From Bacillota bacterium (GTDB lineage Bacteria; Bacillota; Clostridia; Oscillospirales; Acutalibacteraceae), in NCBI GenBank assembly GCA_023416955.1, contig JAEZGM010000050.1, positions 1 through 64,000 of the forward strand: a stretch of 64,000 nt of DNA, in the 5' to 3' direction. The position numbers were made by a program, and so were the translations under genes. Positions 1-7,980 of this stretch are shown here, piece by piece. Within the stretch, counting starts at the first letter, position 1, and every line of letters starts with the position of its first letter. The notes below the pieces were generated by a model. The model saw nothing but the letters and a program-made list of their open reading frames with translations. It was not told the origin of the DNA and made no database searches.

Positions 1-21
1 CTCCTCGCCGTAGGCGAGGAG
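1..21. other. Perfect hairpin at window edge
   Basis: A 9-bp perfect stem (CTCCTCGCC / GGCGAGGAG) closes a 3-nt loop. A loose pyrimidine-rich stretch follows but no clean T-run, so it may be the terminator of a gene left of the window or another RNA structure. Confidence 0.35.
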
Positions 22-82
22 GGGCCCATCTTTCTTCTGCTGCCTTTTAATGGAATATTAATATAAAACCTTTGAATAACGG

Positions 83-111
83 TTGTAAATAAAACTTTCC
101 TATGTTATAAT
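83..111 (+). promoter_or_regulatory. Sigma-A-type promoter
   Basis: TTGTAA at 83-88, a 17-bp spacer and TATAAT at 106-111 lie about 35 bp upstream of the start at 145. It would drive the small membrane protein gene and the overlapping acpS-nnr genes. Confidence 0.6.
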
Positions 112-144
112 TTTCTGTAATGTTTGACAACTGGGGGCTATAGA

Positions 145-657
145 ATGGATGTATTTATTGAACAAATTGTTAAGAAGAAAATGGGACCGAAGGATTATAT
201 GATTTTAGTCGGATTGCTGTTGGTGGGCGTAGTCCTGATTCTGCTGAGTATTATGTTTATACCCACTTTCTCAATACTTGTTTTAGCCGGGGTATGCTTC
301 AGCGCCTATTACCTTGCTTCTTCACGGAATTTGGAGTTCGAATACAGTGTGACCAACGGAGACGTTACGATTGACAAAATTGTCAACCGCCGCAGCAGAA
401 AACGCGTCATTTCCATTGATGCGCATAACATTGAAAAAATGGGTAAATACAACCCCGAAGAGCACCGGCAAAAAACCTATGCTGCTTCGCTGACGGTTTC
501 AGCAACGGACGACGGAAAAGATGCATGGTACTTCACGGGAAACCATCCGCAAAAAGGCCGTGTACTGGTGGTGTTCAGCCCGGATGAGAAGGTATTGACC
601 GCGATGAAACCATTTCTTCAAAGGCAGGTTGCTATTGATGCTTTTGGCAGGAATTGA
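145..657 (+). CDS. Small membrane protein of unknown function (DUF6106-like)
   Basis: The ATG at 145 is preferred over an upstream in-frame TTG because GGGGG lies at the right distance. The product is 170 aa: a basic N-terminus (VKKKMGPKDY), two closely spaced hydrophobic segments at about residues 20-60, then a soluble, mostly hydrophilic domain of about 110 residues. It resembles small Clostridia proteins grouped as DUF6106, but that name is from memory and uncertain. It overlaps acpS by 20 bp, so the two are probably translated from one mRNA. No catalytic motif is visible. Confidence 0.7.
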   Translation: MDVFIEQIVKKKMGPKDYMILVGLLLVGVVLILLSIMFIPTFSILVLAGVCFSAYYLASSRNLEFEYSVTNGDVTIDKIVNRRSRKRVISIDAHNIEKMGKYNPEEHRQKTYAASLTVSATDDGKDAWYFTGNHPQKGRVLVVFSPDEKVLTAMKPFLQRQVAIDAFGRN

Positions 658-1009
658 TCTGGTAGAGATTCACAGAATTCAAAAATCCATGGAAAATCCG
701 CGCTTTTGCAGTACCGTACTCGGTTCAACCGAGTACGCGCAGCTTGCATCGCGCGGATTTCCTATTCAAAGCGTGGCAGCCAGCTTTTGCGCGAAAGAAG
801 CCTTTGCTAAAGCGGTTGGCACGGGCGTGCGCGGATTTTCGCTCAGTGAAGTTGAATTGCTTCGGGAAGACAATGGCAAGCCCAATCTGTATCTGAGCGG
901 AAACGCGCTGAAAATCGCACAGAAGCACGGGTTGACATTTACCGTGAGCGTTACCCACACACGCGAATATGCCGCGGCAGTCGTGGTGGGGCAGGAGGAA
1001 GCGGAATGA
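638..1009 (+). CDS. acpS: Holo-[acyl-carrier-protein] synthase
   Basis: AcpS moves 4'-phosphopantetheine from CoA to a serine of apo-ACP in fatty acid synthesis. The 123-aa product has the expected size and hallmarks: GIDLVEI near the N-terminus with the Mg-binding Asp7, FCAKEAFAKA with Glu54, and a C-terminal VSVTHTREYA strand. The ATG at 638 has AAGGCAGG 9 nt upstream and overlaps the previous gene. Its stop overlaps the start of nnr (ATGA), an arrangement common in Firmicutes. Confidence 0.95.
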   Translation: MLLAGIDLVEIHRIQKSMENPRFCSTVLGSTEYAQLASRGFPIQSVAASFCAKEAFAKAVGTGVRGFSLSEVELLREDNGKPNLYLSGNALKIAQKHGLTFTVSVTHTREYAAAVVVGQEEAE

Positions 1010-2556
1010 AAACGTTAACCAGTGCACAATCCAAAGAACTGGAACAAAGCGCCGTAGCAGCGGGGATTAGTTACTTTCAGCTTATGGAGAACGCAGGTGC
1101 CGCCGCCGCCCTTTTTATGCAGGAAAATCTACATCTTGGGCAGCAGCACCGAGTGGCCATACTCTGCGGCAAAGGGAATAACGGCGGAGACGGATTCGTG
1201 ATGGCCCGATACTCCTCTTTGCTCGGCGCTTCGGTTGACGTTGTTCTGACTGAGGGGTTTCCGGTTACGGAACCGGCGCGGGCAATGTTTGAAAAAATTC
1301 AGGACACACCTATATGCATCTTAAATGATATGGAATCAGCTGAAAATGTCCTTGCCGCGCTGAAAAAAGCAGATTTTGTGGTGGACGCCATTTACGGAAC
1401 CGGCTTTCACGGCAGAATTAAGGAACCCCTCCTGCCTTTAATGAAGGCGGTGGGGGAATCCAATGCGGTCGTGGTTTCAGTCGATATGCCAAGCGGTGCA
1501 AACTGCGATACCGGCGCGGTGGAGGGCGAATGCATCAAAGCCGATTTTACGGTTGCGTTTTCTACGCTGAAAGCGGGTCATGTCCTTGCTCCTGCCCGTT
1601 CCTTCTGCGGGGAAGTTTCGGTACTGCCGATTGGGATCAGCGCGGAACTAATTCGGAAGCAGGCCGCTGCGCTTGAAGTTACGGAATGTGATTTTGTGAA
1701 GCCTATACTGAAGCCCCGTGACCCGGAAAGCAATAAGGGCACTTACGGAAGGCTGCTTTGTGTCTGCGGCAGCGAGGGAATGGCAGGCGCCGCGCTGATG
1801 AGTGCCAAAGCGGCGGCACGCTGCGGGACGGGAATCGTGAACGCGGCGGTTCCGCGCTCCATTTATGGAATTGTTGCTTCCCATGCTGCCGAACCTGTTT
1901 TTACGCTGCTGGATTATGATGATAAAGGAAATCTTTCGGAAAGCAGCCGCGCCGCGTTGAAGGAATCGTTGGGAAAGGCAAGCGCATGTTTGATTGGCTG
2001 CGGCCTTGGAAGGTCAAAAGGTGCGGTTGAAGCGCTGGAATTGGTTCTTGCACAGTCCCGTGTACCTCTGATTATTGACGCGGATGGCATAAACATCTTA
2101 GCTGAGAATATAAATAGGTTAAGCGAGGTCAAAGTTCCCGTGATACTGACGCCGCACCCGGGCGAAATGGCGCGACTGATGCGGACGACAGTGCCTGATG
2201 TCCAGTCAAACCGGCTTGCATACGCGAAACAATTTGCCGCGGAGCATCGGGTAATTCTCGTGCTGAAGGGCGCGGGAACACTGATCGCCGAGCCGGACGG
2301 AAAAACTTATCTGAATCCTACGGGAAACGCGGGAATGGCAAAAGGCGGGAGCGGTGACGTGCTCGCCGGTATGGTTTCGGCGCTTGCCGCACAGGGAATT
2401 GACCTGATTCAGGCAGCGGCGGGCGCTGTGTATCTTCATGGTGCGGCGGGCGACCGCTGTGCGCAGAAGCTTTCCCAGTGCGCAATGCTGCCGACCGATA
2501 TCATCGACGCATTGCCGGAACTGTTTTTACAAATTGAGCAGAAAGTAAAAAGCTAG
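1006..2556 (+). CDS. nnr: Bifunctional NAD(P)H-hydrate epimerase / ADP-dependent dehydratase
   Basis: This enzyme repairs hydrated NADH and NADPH. The N-terminal YjeF_N epimerase domain (about 1-215) shows GKGNNGGDG at 55-63 and a DAIYGTGFHG segment. The C-terminal ribokinase-like dehydratase domain (about 230-510) shows TPHPGEMARL and the nucleotide/anion-hole motif AKGGSGDVLAG. At 516 aa it matches the full-length fused form. It overlaps acpS by 4 nt. Its TAG stop abuts the inverted repeat of the element that follows. Confidence 0.95.
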   Translation: MKTLTSAQSKELEQSAVAAGISYFQLMENAGAAAALFMQENLHLGQQHRVAILCGKGNNGGDGFVMARYSSLLGASVDVVLTEGFPVTEPARAMFEKIQDTPICILNDMESAENVLAALKKADFVVDAIYGTGFHGRIKEPLLPLMKAVGESNAVVVSVDMPSGANCDTGAVEGECIKADFTVAFSTLKAGHVLAPARSFCGEVSVLPIGISAELIRKQAAALEVTECDFVKPILKPRDPESNKGTYGRLLCVCGSEGMAGAALMSAKAAARCGTGIVNAAVPRSIYGIVASHAAEPVFTLLDYDDKGNLSESSRAALKESLGKASACLIGCGLGRSKGAVEALELVLAQSRVPLIIDADGINILAENINRLSEVKVPVILTPHPGEMARLMRTTVPDVQSNRLAYAKQFAAEHRVILVLKGAGTLIAEPDGKTYLNPTGNAGMAKGGSGDVLAGMVSALAAQGIDLIQAAAGAVYLHGAAGDRCAQKLSQCAMLPTDIIDALPELFLQIEQKVKS

Positions 2557-2728
2557 GCCTTGTTTATGAAATGCAAAGTCTAGTCTATTTCGGCTAAAAT
2601 TGCGTCCAGCCGCGTCAAAAATGCTCGGAATATGGAATTGCATTCCAGAAAAGTATTCCGGTGCTTTGTTCTTCGCTGAGCATAATTTTATCTCGAAAAT
2701 CCTTCGATTTTTAATTTATAAACAAGGC
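2557..2728. repeat. MITE-like intergenic element with terminal inverted repeats
   Basis: The 172-bp stretch is bounded by perfect 11-bp inverted repeats, GCCTTGTTTAT (2557-2567) and ATAAACAAGGC (2718-2728). It begins directly after the nnr stop and has no coding potential. TAG occurs just outside the left end, and one base away from the right end, as a possible short target duplication. Terminal repeats, small size and intergenic position suggest a non-autonomous transposable element. No second copy was noticed in this window, so the repeat nature is inferred. Confidence 0.5.
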
Positions 2729-2772
2729 ATAGGGGGCCTTCCTCGGTAATCTTGATACAAGGGGCTGTATGA

Positions 2773-3285
2773 ATGCGCCGAACTGCTTTTGCTGCTCTTG
2801 CTTTGGTGTTTTTGCTTTTAGCCGGCTGTTCAAAGGTAATTGTGCATGAGTTAAAACCGGAGGACATTACTTTTACCTTTGCGTGCAAAGCTGACATCAC
2901 AAGTGACGGGAAGAAAATGGAATGCACTGTCAGCCGTTCCGCTCCGGGTATTATTACAATCGGTGTTGTTTCCGGCGGAGTCAGCGGCCTCACTTATTTT
3001 TGGGATTCCGAAAATTTTTCCGTTTCTTATCTGGGTTTGGCTGCTGACAGCGAAGAGTGCGTGCTGCCTAAAACGTCGTTTGCGTATCTGATCAAGCAGA
3101 CGCTGGATTCCGCGTCGAGTACCGGCGCTTTGACGAAAACACACGGCAACGAGTTCTCCGGCACTGCTTCCGGTTATAATTATCTGATTACCGCCGATGT
3201 GAATACCGGGCTGATTCAAACACTTTCCATCCCGAAATACAATCTTATCGCATCTTTTCACGATTTCAGCGAACCCGGAACTTAA
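2773..3285 (+). CDS. Putative lipoprotein of unknown function
   Basis: The 170-aa product opens with a basic residue pair, a hydrophobic stretch and the lipobox LLAGC with Cys19, so it should be lipidated and anchored outside the membrane. The rest is rich in Ser/Thr/Gly and beta-strand-like segments, with no family I recognise. AAGGGG lies 8 nt before the ATG. It stands alone between the repeat element and a strong terminator. Confidence 0.8.
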   Translation: MRRTAFAALALVFLLLAGCSKVIVHELKPEDITFTFACKADITSDGKKMECTVSRSAPGIITIGVVSGGVSGLTYFWDSENFSVSYLGLAADSEECVLPKTSFAYLIKQTLDSASSTGALTKTHGNEFSGTASGYNYLITADVNTGLIQTLSIPKYNLIASFHDFSEPGT

Positions 3286-3399
3286 ATTTCCATTGAAATG
3301 CTATACAGTCATTTAATTTGAAAGCAGAACCAATCCCCATTTTCTTGGATGTTTTCTAAAGTTCACTGACTATAGGATAAATATGCGAACCCTGTCAAA

Positions 3400-3455
3400 G
3401 AGGGCATTGCAAAGTGAGTTTTTATTCATTTTGCAATGCTCTCTTTTTCTCTCTT
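3400..3455 (+). terminator. Rho-independent terminator
   Basis: A 14-bp stem (3400-3413 with 3430-3443, one G-T pair) is followed by TTTTTCTCTCTT. It ends the lipoprotein transcript. The remainder of the gap from 3286 to 3589 shows no gene. Confidence 0.85.
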
Positions 3456-3589
3456 AATATAATGTCAACCTTCCGCCTGCAATAATATTATGTTGTAGAG
3501 CCTGCAAGTGAATAAATCCCTGAAAGAACGTTAAGAATATCTGCAGGTTTCCAATTTCATTAATTTAAATTTCGCGGAGTGTGAAAAAT

Positions 3590-3961
3590 GTGAATATTCG
3601 AAGAGGCGATATTTATTACGCGGATCTTAGTCCGGTGGTCGGTTCCGAACAGGGCGGAGTGCGACCCGTTTTGATCGTTCAGAACAATGTCGGCAATCGC
3701 TTCAGTCCAACCGTGATCGCGGCAGCAATTACCAGCCAGCGTTCCAAGGCAAATCTTCCGACGCACATTATGCTAGATGCACAGACTACAGGTCTCGCAA
3801 AAGATTCCGTTGTTTTGTTGGAACAGGTTCGTACCATTGATAAGCACAGGCTGAAAGAGCGCATGGGGCGGCTGGATGATACGTTTATGTCACAGGTTGA
3901 TCAGGCTTTGTCTATCAGCTTTGGTCTCGATCAGAGTCAGGTGGAAAGCCAGGCTACATAG
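3590..3961 (+). CDS. mazF: MazF/EndoA-type mRNA interferase toxin
   Basis: MazF (EndoA/NdoA) cleaves mRNA at short sequence motifs. The 123-aa product starts NIRRGDIYYADLSPVVGSEQ and carries GVRPVLIVQNN. Arg25 and Thr48, catalytic in Bacillus subtilis EndoA, are both present at the same numbers. The GTG at 3590 sits 10 nt after GGAG, whereas an earlier in-frame GTG at 3581 overlaps that SD. No mazE-like antitoxin gene is visible on either side, unlike the usual operon. Confidence 0.92.
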   Translation: MNIRRGDIYYADLSPVVGSEQGGVRPVLIVQNNVGNRFSPTVIAAAITSQRSKANLPTHIMLDAQTTGLAKDSVVLLEQVRTIDKHRLKERMGRLDDTFMSQVDQALSISFGLDQSQVESQAT

Positions 3962-4044
3962 AAATGCCTGAAATATGTATGACAAACGTATATTTCATAA
4001 AACACGAAAAATAATAGTAAAAATAAAACAAAAGAGGTGCTACT

Positions 4045-4227
4045 ATGCAACTGACTGAAAAAGAACTTTCCGCAATAGAGGATCAGCTCAGCGAGGAAAA
4101 GCTGTTGGTTACGAAGATGAAAGCCTATTCTCAGGCCTGTAACGATCAGGAACTGAAAAAGAAATACGAATGTATTGCCGATAAGCATCAGGCACATTTT
4201 GACCAGCTTTTAAACTTTTTGGGCTGA
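4045..4227 (+). CDS. Small helical protein, probable spore-coat-associated
   Basis: The 60-aa, charged, all-helical product (LTEKELSAIEDQLSEEK at the N-terminus) looks like a minimal ferritin-like/CotF helix pair. GAGGTG lies before the ATG. It is 12 bp upstream of a clear cotF-like gene and probably co-transcribed. The coat role is inferred from this neighbour and the fold pattern; the protein itself is too short for certainty. Confidence 0.75.
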   Translation: MQLTEKELSAIEDQLSEEKLLVTKMKAYSQACNDQELKKKYECIADKHQAHFDQLLNFLG

Positions 4228-4239
4228 GGAGGATAAAAA

Positions 4240-4512
4240 ATGAACAGCAACAATATACAGATGCAGGACAAGGAAGTTATCAACGATGTACTGTCGTCCC
4301 AGAAATTCATTACGGATTCCTATAACAATTTTACAAATGAATGCGCCACTCCGAATGTGAGAGAGCAGTTCATGCGGATATTGACGGAAGAGCATCAGAT
4401 CCAGGCTGAAGTGTTCGACGAAATGAGCAAGCGCGGATGGTATCCCACTACGCCCGCCCAGCAGCAGAAAGTGCAGCAGGCGAAACAAAAGTTTCAGAAC
4501 ATGAACCAGTAG
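4240..4512 (+). CDS. CotF-family spore coat protein
   Basis: The 90-aa protein has the Coat_F pattern: a helix starting MQDKEVINDVLSSQKFITD, a second helix with FMRILTEEHQIQAEVFDEM, and the ending RGWYPTTPAQQQKV. CotF proteins are deposited in the spore coat. The start has GGAGGA 9 nt upstream. It lies 12 bp after the 60-aa helical gene and is followed by a strong terminator. Confidence 0.9.
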   Translation: MNSNNIQMQDKEVINDVLSSQKFITDSYNNFTNECATPNVREQFMRILTEEHQIQAEVFDEMSKRGWYPTTPAQQQKVQQAKQKFQNMNQ

Positions 4513-4532
4513 CAGTCATAATTGAATTTACG

Positions 4533-4566
4533 GCGCCGGATCATGCGATCCGGCGCTTCTTGCTTT
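4533..4566 (+). terminator. Terminator after the coat genes
   Basis: The 10-bp perfect stem GCGCCGGATC / GATCCGGCGC closes an ATGC loop and is followed by TTCTTGCTTT. It ends the coat gene transcript. Confidence 0.7.
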
Positions 4567-4590
4567 ACAATACAGGCCAGAAAAGTTGCA

Positions 4591-4626
4591 ATTTTGTATT
4601 TATCTTTGCAAAGATAAATACAAAAT
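4591..4626. repeat. 36-bp perfect palindrome
   Basis: From 4591 to 4626 the sequence equals its own reverse complement with no spacer, centred between 4608 and 4609 (core CTTTGCAAAG). It is A+T-rich and lies between two terminator hairpins. It could be a protein-binding site, a degenerate terminator or a mobile-element scar; nothing in the sequence decides. Confidence 0.6.
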
Positions 4627-4659
4627 GTGGGTCTAATGATGACCCACGAGCAATTTTTT
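4627..4659 (+). terminator. Second hairpin with T-run
   Basis: GTGGGTC (4627-4633) pairs with GACCCAC (4641-4647). A T6 run follows after six bases, so it is a weak or decayed terminator directly behind the 36-bp palindrome. Confidence 0.45.
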
Positions 4660-4662
4660 CGT

Positions 4663-4716
4663 AAAGAGGTTGACGCAAAATGTATGAATCCATTTTGCAT
4701 CAACCTCTTTTTTTGC
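4663..4716 (+). terminator. Strong 20-bp-stem terminator
   Basis: The 20-bp stem (4663-4682 with 4691-4710, one mismatch) runs into T7. It insulates the sipL-spoIVA genes from upstream transcription. Confidence 0.8.
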
Positions 4717-4785
4717 GCGCGTTAGCATAAAATGTACAAGGTCAGAATAACAATTAGGTAGATTCAGAAAAAGGAGAATGCCTTT

Positions 4786-6321
4786 ATGGAGTATATTTTG
4801 AACCGCGAGGCTTTGGCTGCAAATGAAGTGATTTTTGATGGATGTCAGGAACAGCCTGTGGATCTTGATATCAACTTGCCCGACTACTGCCCGGATATAC
4901 AGCGCATTTTAAAGTGTCAGGTTTATCCGCGCATTGTTTCCCGGGGAGTGAATGGGGATCGGCTGGAACTGGAAGGAAATTACACCGTAAAGGTGCTGTA
5001 CCTCGACTCCGGCGGAACGACCGTACGCTGCTGCGATAGCAGCGACACATTTTCCGCTTCCATCAATCTGAAGCAGAATGCCGACAATGCCAGAATTACC
5101 GCGTTTGCCCGTGTAGAGTACATTAACTGCCGAGCAACAAGCCCCCGGCGCCTTGATATTCACGGATCCTTTTCGCTGTGTGTGAAAGCCACTGCGCAGG
5201 AAGATACCGAAGTTGTCAGCAATATCGACAGCGAAGACGTTGAGCAGCAGAAAAAAACATTGTCGTTCAATAAAATGGTGGGTTTCGGTCAGCAGCAATT
5301 CAGCATTGACGAGGTACTGGAGCTCGGGAACGGCAAGCCTGCCGCCGATAACCTGATCCGAACCGACGCATTTGCCATCGTTCAGGACAATAAGGTAATC
5401 GCCAACAAGATTATGTTGACCGGCGAAGTGTATGTGAAGTTCCTGTATTCCTCCACTGAAAACGAATCCTCGCTGGAAACGATGGAATATGCCATTCCGT
5501 TTAACCAGATGCTGGATTGCGACGGCGCGACAGACGACTGCATGTGTGACGTGCAGCTCAACGTGGCGGGAATTGAGACGCAAATCAAAAACGACTATTC
5601 CGGGGATAAGGTATTTTTCGATGTTCAGGTGAAGCTGTTCGCCGGCGCGGCGGTTTACCGCAGCAGCGAAAATACCGTCGTGACTGACGCGTATTCTAAA
5701 AAGTTTGAAATGAATCTTTCCTATAAGCAAAAATCGCTGGATAATCTGACCGATCTGGCAAATGACAGCTATATTTTGAAATCGTCACTATCGCCGGATG
5801 ATACCGCCGTAACCAAGGTTATGGATATTTGGAACGAGATGAGCACGGTAGGTGCCAACGTTGAAAACGGGCAGATTAATTACAAGGGAAAAGTAAACCT
5901 GTGTGTGCTGGCTCTCAACGCGGAAAACCGTCCTTTCTATTTTGAACGTCTTGTTGATTTTGAGTATTCCCGGCCATATTCCAATGCCCAGGATCGTTTG
6001 AGTTGCAGTGCCAATATGTTTGTCGCCGGCATCAGTTACCGAATTACGGGTTCAGGAATCGATGTAAAGACGGAATTGAAGCTGAATGCGAGTCTTTACC
6101 GTCAGGTAAGCCTGAAGATTATTACGGATGCAACAGCGGATGAAAGCAAACCACGGGTGCAGGATAAATCGGCGGCATTGAGCATCTACTATGCCGACGC
6201 GGGCGAAACATTATGGAATATCGCCAGAGCGTACTCCACTTCCGTTGAAGCGATTAAGCTGGAAAATGACCTTACCGGCGAATTCGTTGAGAACAGGGGG
6301 ATGCTGCTGATTCCGATGTGA
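4786..6321 (+). CDS. sipL: SipL-like SPOCS/LysM spore morphogenesis protein
   Basis: The 511-aa protein is built from DUF3794/SPOCS-type beta domains (roughly 20-130, 180-290 and 340-450; early motif LPDYCPDIQRILKCQ) and ends in a LysM domain from about 466 (GETLWNIARAY, then LLIPM). In Clostridioides difficile, SipL has this architecture and binds SpoIVA to build the coat basement layer. Here the next gene is spoIVA, which supports the name. AAAAGGAG precedes the ATG. GCATAAA about 14 bp before AATAACAAT upstream weakly resembles a sigma-E promoter. Confidence 0.88.
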   Translation: MEYILNREALAANEVIFDGCQEQPVDLDINLPDYCPDIQRILKCQVYPRIVSRGVNGDRLELEGNYTVKVLYLDSGGTTVRCCDSSDTFSASINLKQNADNARITAFARVEYINCRATSPRRLDIHGSFSLCVKATAQEDTEVVSNIDSEDVEQQKKTLSFNKMVGFGQQQFSIDEVLELGNGKPAADNLIRTDAFAIVQDNKVIANKIMLTGEVYVKFLYSSTENESSLETMEYAIPFNQMLDCDGATDDCMCDVQLNVAGIETQIKNDYSGDKVFFDVQVKLFAGAAVYRSSENTVVTDAYSKKFEMNLSYKQKSLDNLTDLANDSYILKSSLSPDDTAVTKVMDIWNEMSTVGANVENGQINYKGKVNLCVLALNAENRPFYFERLVDFEYSRPYSNAQDRLSCSANMFVAGISYRITGSGIDVKTELKLNASLYRQVSLKIITDATADESKPRVQDKSAALSIYYADAGETLWNIARAYSTSVEAIKLENDLTGEFVENRGMLLIPM

Positions 6322-6375
6322 GTTTGAACAACGCGTGCAAACAAAAATAATTTCTCTGCCTGAGGGGGAGGTAAA

Positions 6376-7854
6376 ATGGAAGAACGCAATATTTATAGTG
6401 ACATTTCCCAGCGCACAAACGGCGATATCTACATAGGCGTGGTCGGCCCGGTCCGTACCGGCAAATCGACTTTCATTAAAAAGTTTATGGATTTGATTGT
6501 TCTGCCGAACATGGATTCCAATTATCGCCGTGACCGGGCGGTCGATGAGCTGCCGCAATCTGCGGCAGGCCGCACCATCATGACCACCGAGCCTAAGTTT
6601 GTGCCGGAGCAGGCCGTAACCGTAAATGTGGACGCAAGCGCTACGTTTTCCGTGCGGCTGATCGACTGCGTGGGTTATATTGTTCCCAGTGCGCTTGGCT
6701 ACATTGAAAACGACATGCCGCGCATGGTGATGACACCCTGGTATGAAGAGCCCATTCCGTTCAATATGGCGGCCGAAATTGGGACCAAAAAAGTCATTAC
6801 CGAGCATTCCACCATCGGTCTGGTCATTTCGACCGACGGCAGCATCAGCGATATTCCGCGCGCGGAATATGAAGAAGCGGAAGAGCGTGTCGTCAACGAG
6901 CTGAAAGAAATAAAAAAACCGTTTGTAATGCTGCTCAACTGTGTGAACCCGAATTCACAGGAGGCCATGACACTTGGTGCCAACCTGCAGCAGCGCTACG
7001 GTGTTCCGGTAGTTCCTGTCAACTGCCTTGACATGCAGGAAAGCGAAATCAGAAATATTCTTGCAACGGTGCTGTTTGAATTTCCGGTAAAGGAAATCAA
7101 GGTAGAGATGCCGCGCTGGGTTTCGACTCTTGAAAAAGGGCATTGGCTGCGTTCCGCCGTTTACGGCGCAATTCAGCAGTCCGCGGCGCAGATCACAAAA
7201 ATTCGCGAAGTCAACTCTGTAATTGACAATGTGCAAAAATGTGAGTATGTTCGCGGCGCCAATATTATTTCGGCCGAACTGGGGAACGGGCACACCAGAA
7301 TCGCGGTCTCATTTGATCAAAACCTGTTTTACAAAATCATGGGTGAAAAAACAGGAATCCAGATCGACAACGAAGGCGATCTGCTTGATTGTATGCTGAA
7401 CCTGGCAGAGACGAAAAAAACTTACGACAAAATTAAGGAAGCGTACGAAGATGTTCAGCAGACAGGGTACGGTATTGTGATGCCGGGAATAGAGGAACTT
7501 ACACTGGAGGAGCCGGAGATCATCAAACAAGGCGGAAAATATGGGATACGGCTGAAAGCCGCGGCGCCTTCCATCCATATGCTGAAAACACAGATTACCA
7601 CGGAGCTGACACCGATTGTGGGCTCTGAAGAGCAATCTCAGGAGCTGGTCGTGTATCTTTTGAAGGAGTTCGAAGAAAATCCGGCAAAAATCTGGGAATC
7701 CAACATCTTTGGAAAGAACCTGCATGAACTCGTCAGTGAAGGACTTCACAATAAACTTTACCGCATGCCGAGTGACGCAAGGGATAAAGTACGCGAAACG
7801 ATTGAACGAATTATAAATGACGGCTGCAATGGATTAATCTGCATAATTTTATAA
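6376..7854 (+). CDS. spoIVA: Stage IV sporulation protein A (coat ATPase)
   Basis: SpoIVA hydrolyses ATP to polymerise on the outer forespore membrane and anchor the coat. The 492-aa product has the family's typical length. It starts MEERNIYSDISQRTNGDIY, has the Walker A motif GPVRTGKST at 24-32, a RLIDCVGY Walker-B-like strand, and the hydrophobic C-terminal tail GLICIIL needed for membrane targeting. GAGGGGGAGG precedes the ATG. It follows sipL by 54 bp and ends at a strong terminator. Confidence 0.97.
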   Translation: MEERNIYSDISQRTNGDIYIGVVGPVRTGKSTFIKKFMDLIVLPNMDSNYRRDRAVDELPQSAAGRTIMTTEPKFVPEQAVTVNVDASATFSVRLIDCVGYIVPSALGYIENDMPRMVMTPWYEEPIPFNMAAEIGTKKVITEHSTIGLVISTDGSISDIPRAEYEEAEERVVNELKEIKKPFVMLLNCVNPNSQEAMTLGANLQQRYGVPVVPVNCLDMQESEIRNILATVLFEFPVKEIKVEMPRWVSTLEKGHWLRSAVYGAIQQSAAQITKIREVNSVIDNVQKCEYVRGANIISAELGNGHTRIAVSFDQNLFYKIMGEKTGIQIDNEGDLLDCMLNLAETKKTYDKIKEAYEDVQQTGYGIVMPGIEELTLEEPEIIKQGGKYGIRLKAAAPSIHMLKTQITTELTPIVGSEEQSQELVVYLLKEFEENPAKIWESNIFGKNLHELVSEGLHNKLYRMPSDARDKVRETIERIINDGCNGLICIIL

Positions 7855-7864
7855 TTAAAATTAA

Positions 7865-7910
7865 AAAAAAGATGGTTGGGTTGCGAAAAAGAAGCCCAAT
7901 CATCTTTTTT
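7865..7910 (+). terminator. Terminator after spoIVA
   Basis: An A-rich-flanked stem (about 7865-7882 with 7892-7910, one mismatch) carries GATGGTTGGG / CCCAATCATC and ends in T6. Confidence 0.85.
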
Positions 7911-7913
7911 AGA

Positions 7914-7942
7914 TTGATAAATATTAAATTAGCACTTATAAT
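7914..7942 (+). promoter_or_regulatory. Sigma-A promoter of nfnAB
   Basis: TTGATA (7914-7919), a 17-bp spacer and TATAAT (7937-7942) lie 39 bp upstream of the nfnA start. Confidence 0.75.
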
Positions 7943-7980
7943 GTTAATAGGCTAAAGACTCACAAAAGGAAGTGTATTGT

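Noticed and set aside
3961..4044. Sigma-E or sigma-K promoter before the coat genes
   Set aside because: CATA-like and ATATT-like pieces occur but not at convincing spacing.
4909..5730. 273-codon open frame opposite sipL
   Set aside because: No SD or recognisable domain; a shadow of the SPOCS gene.
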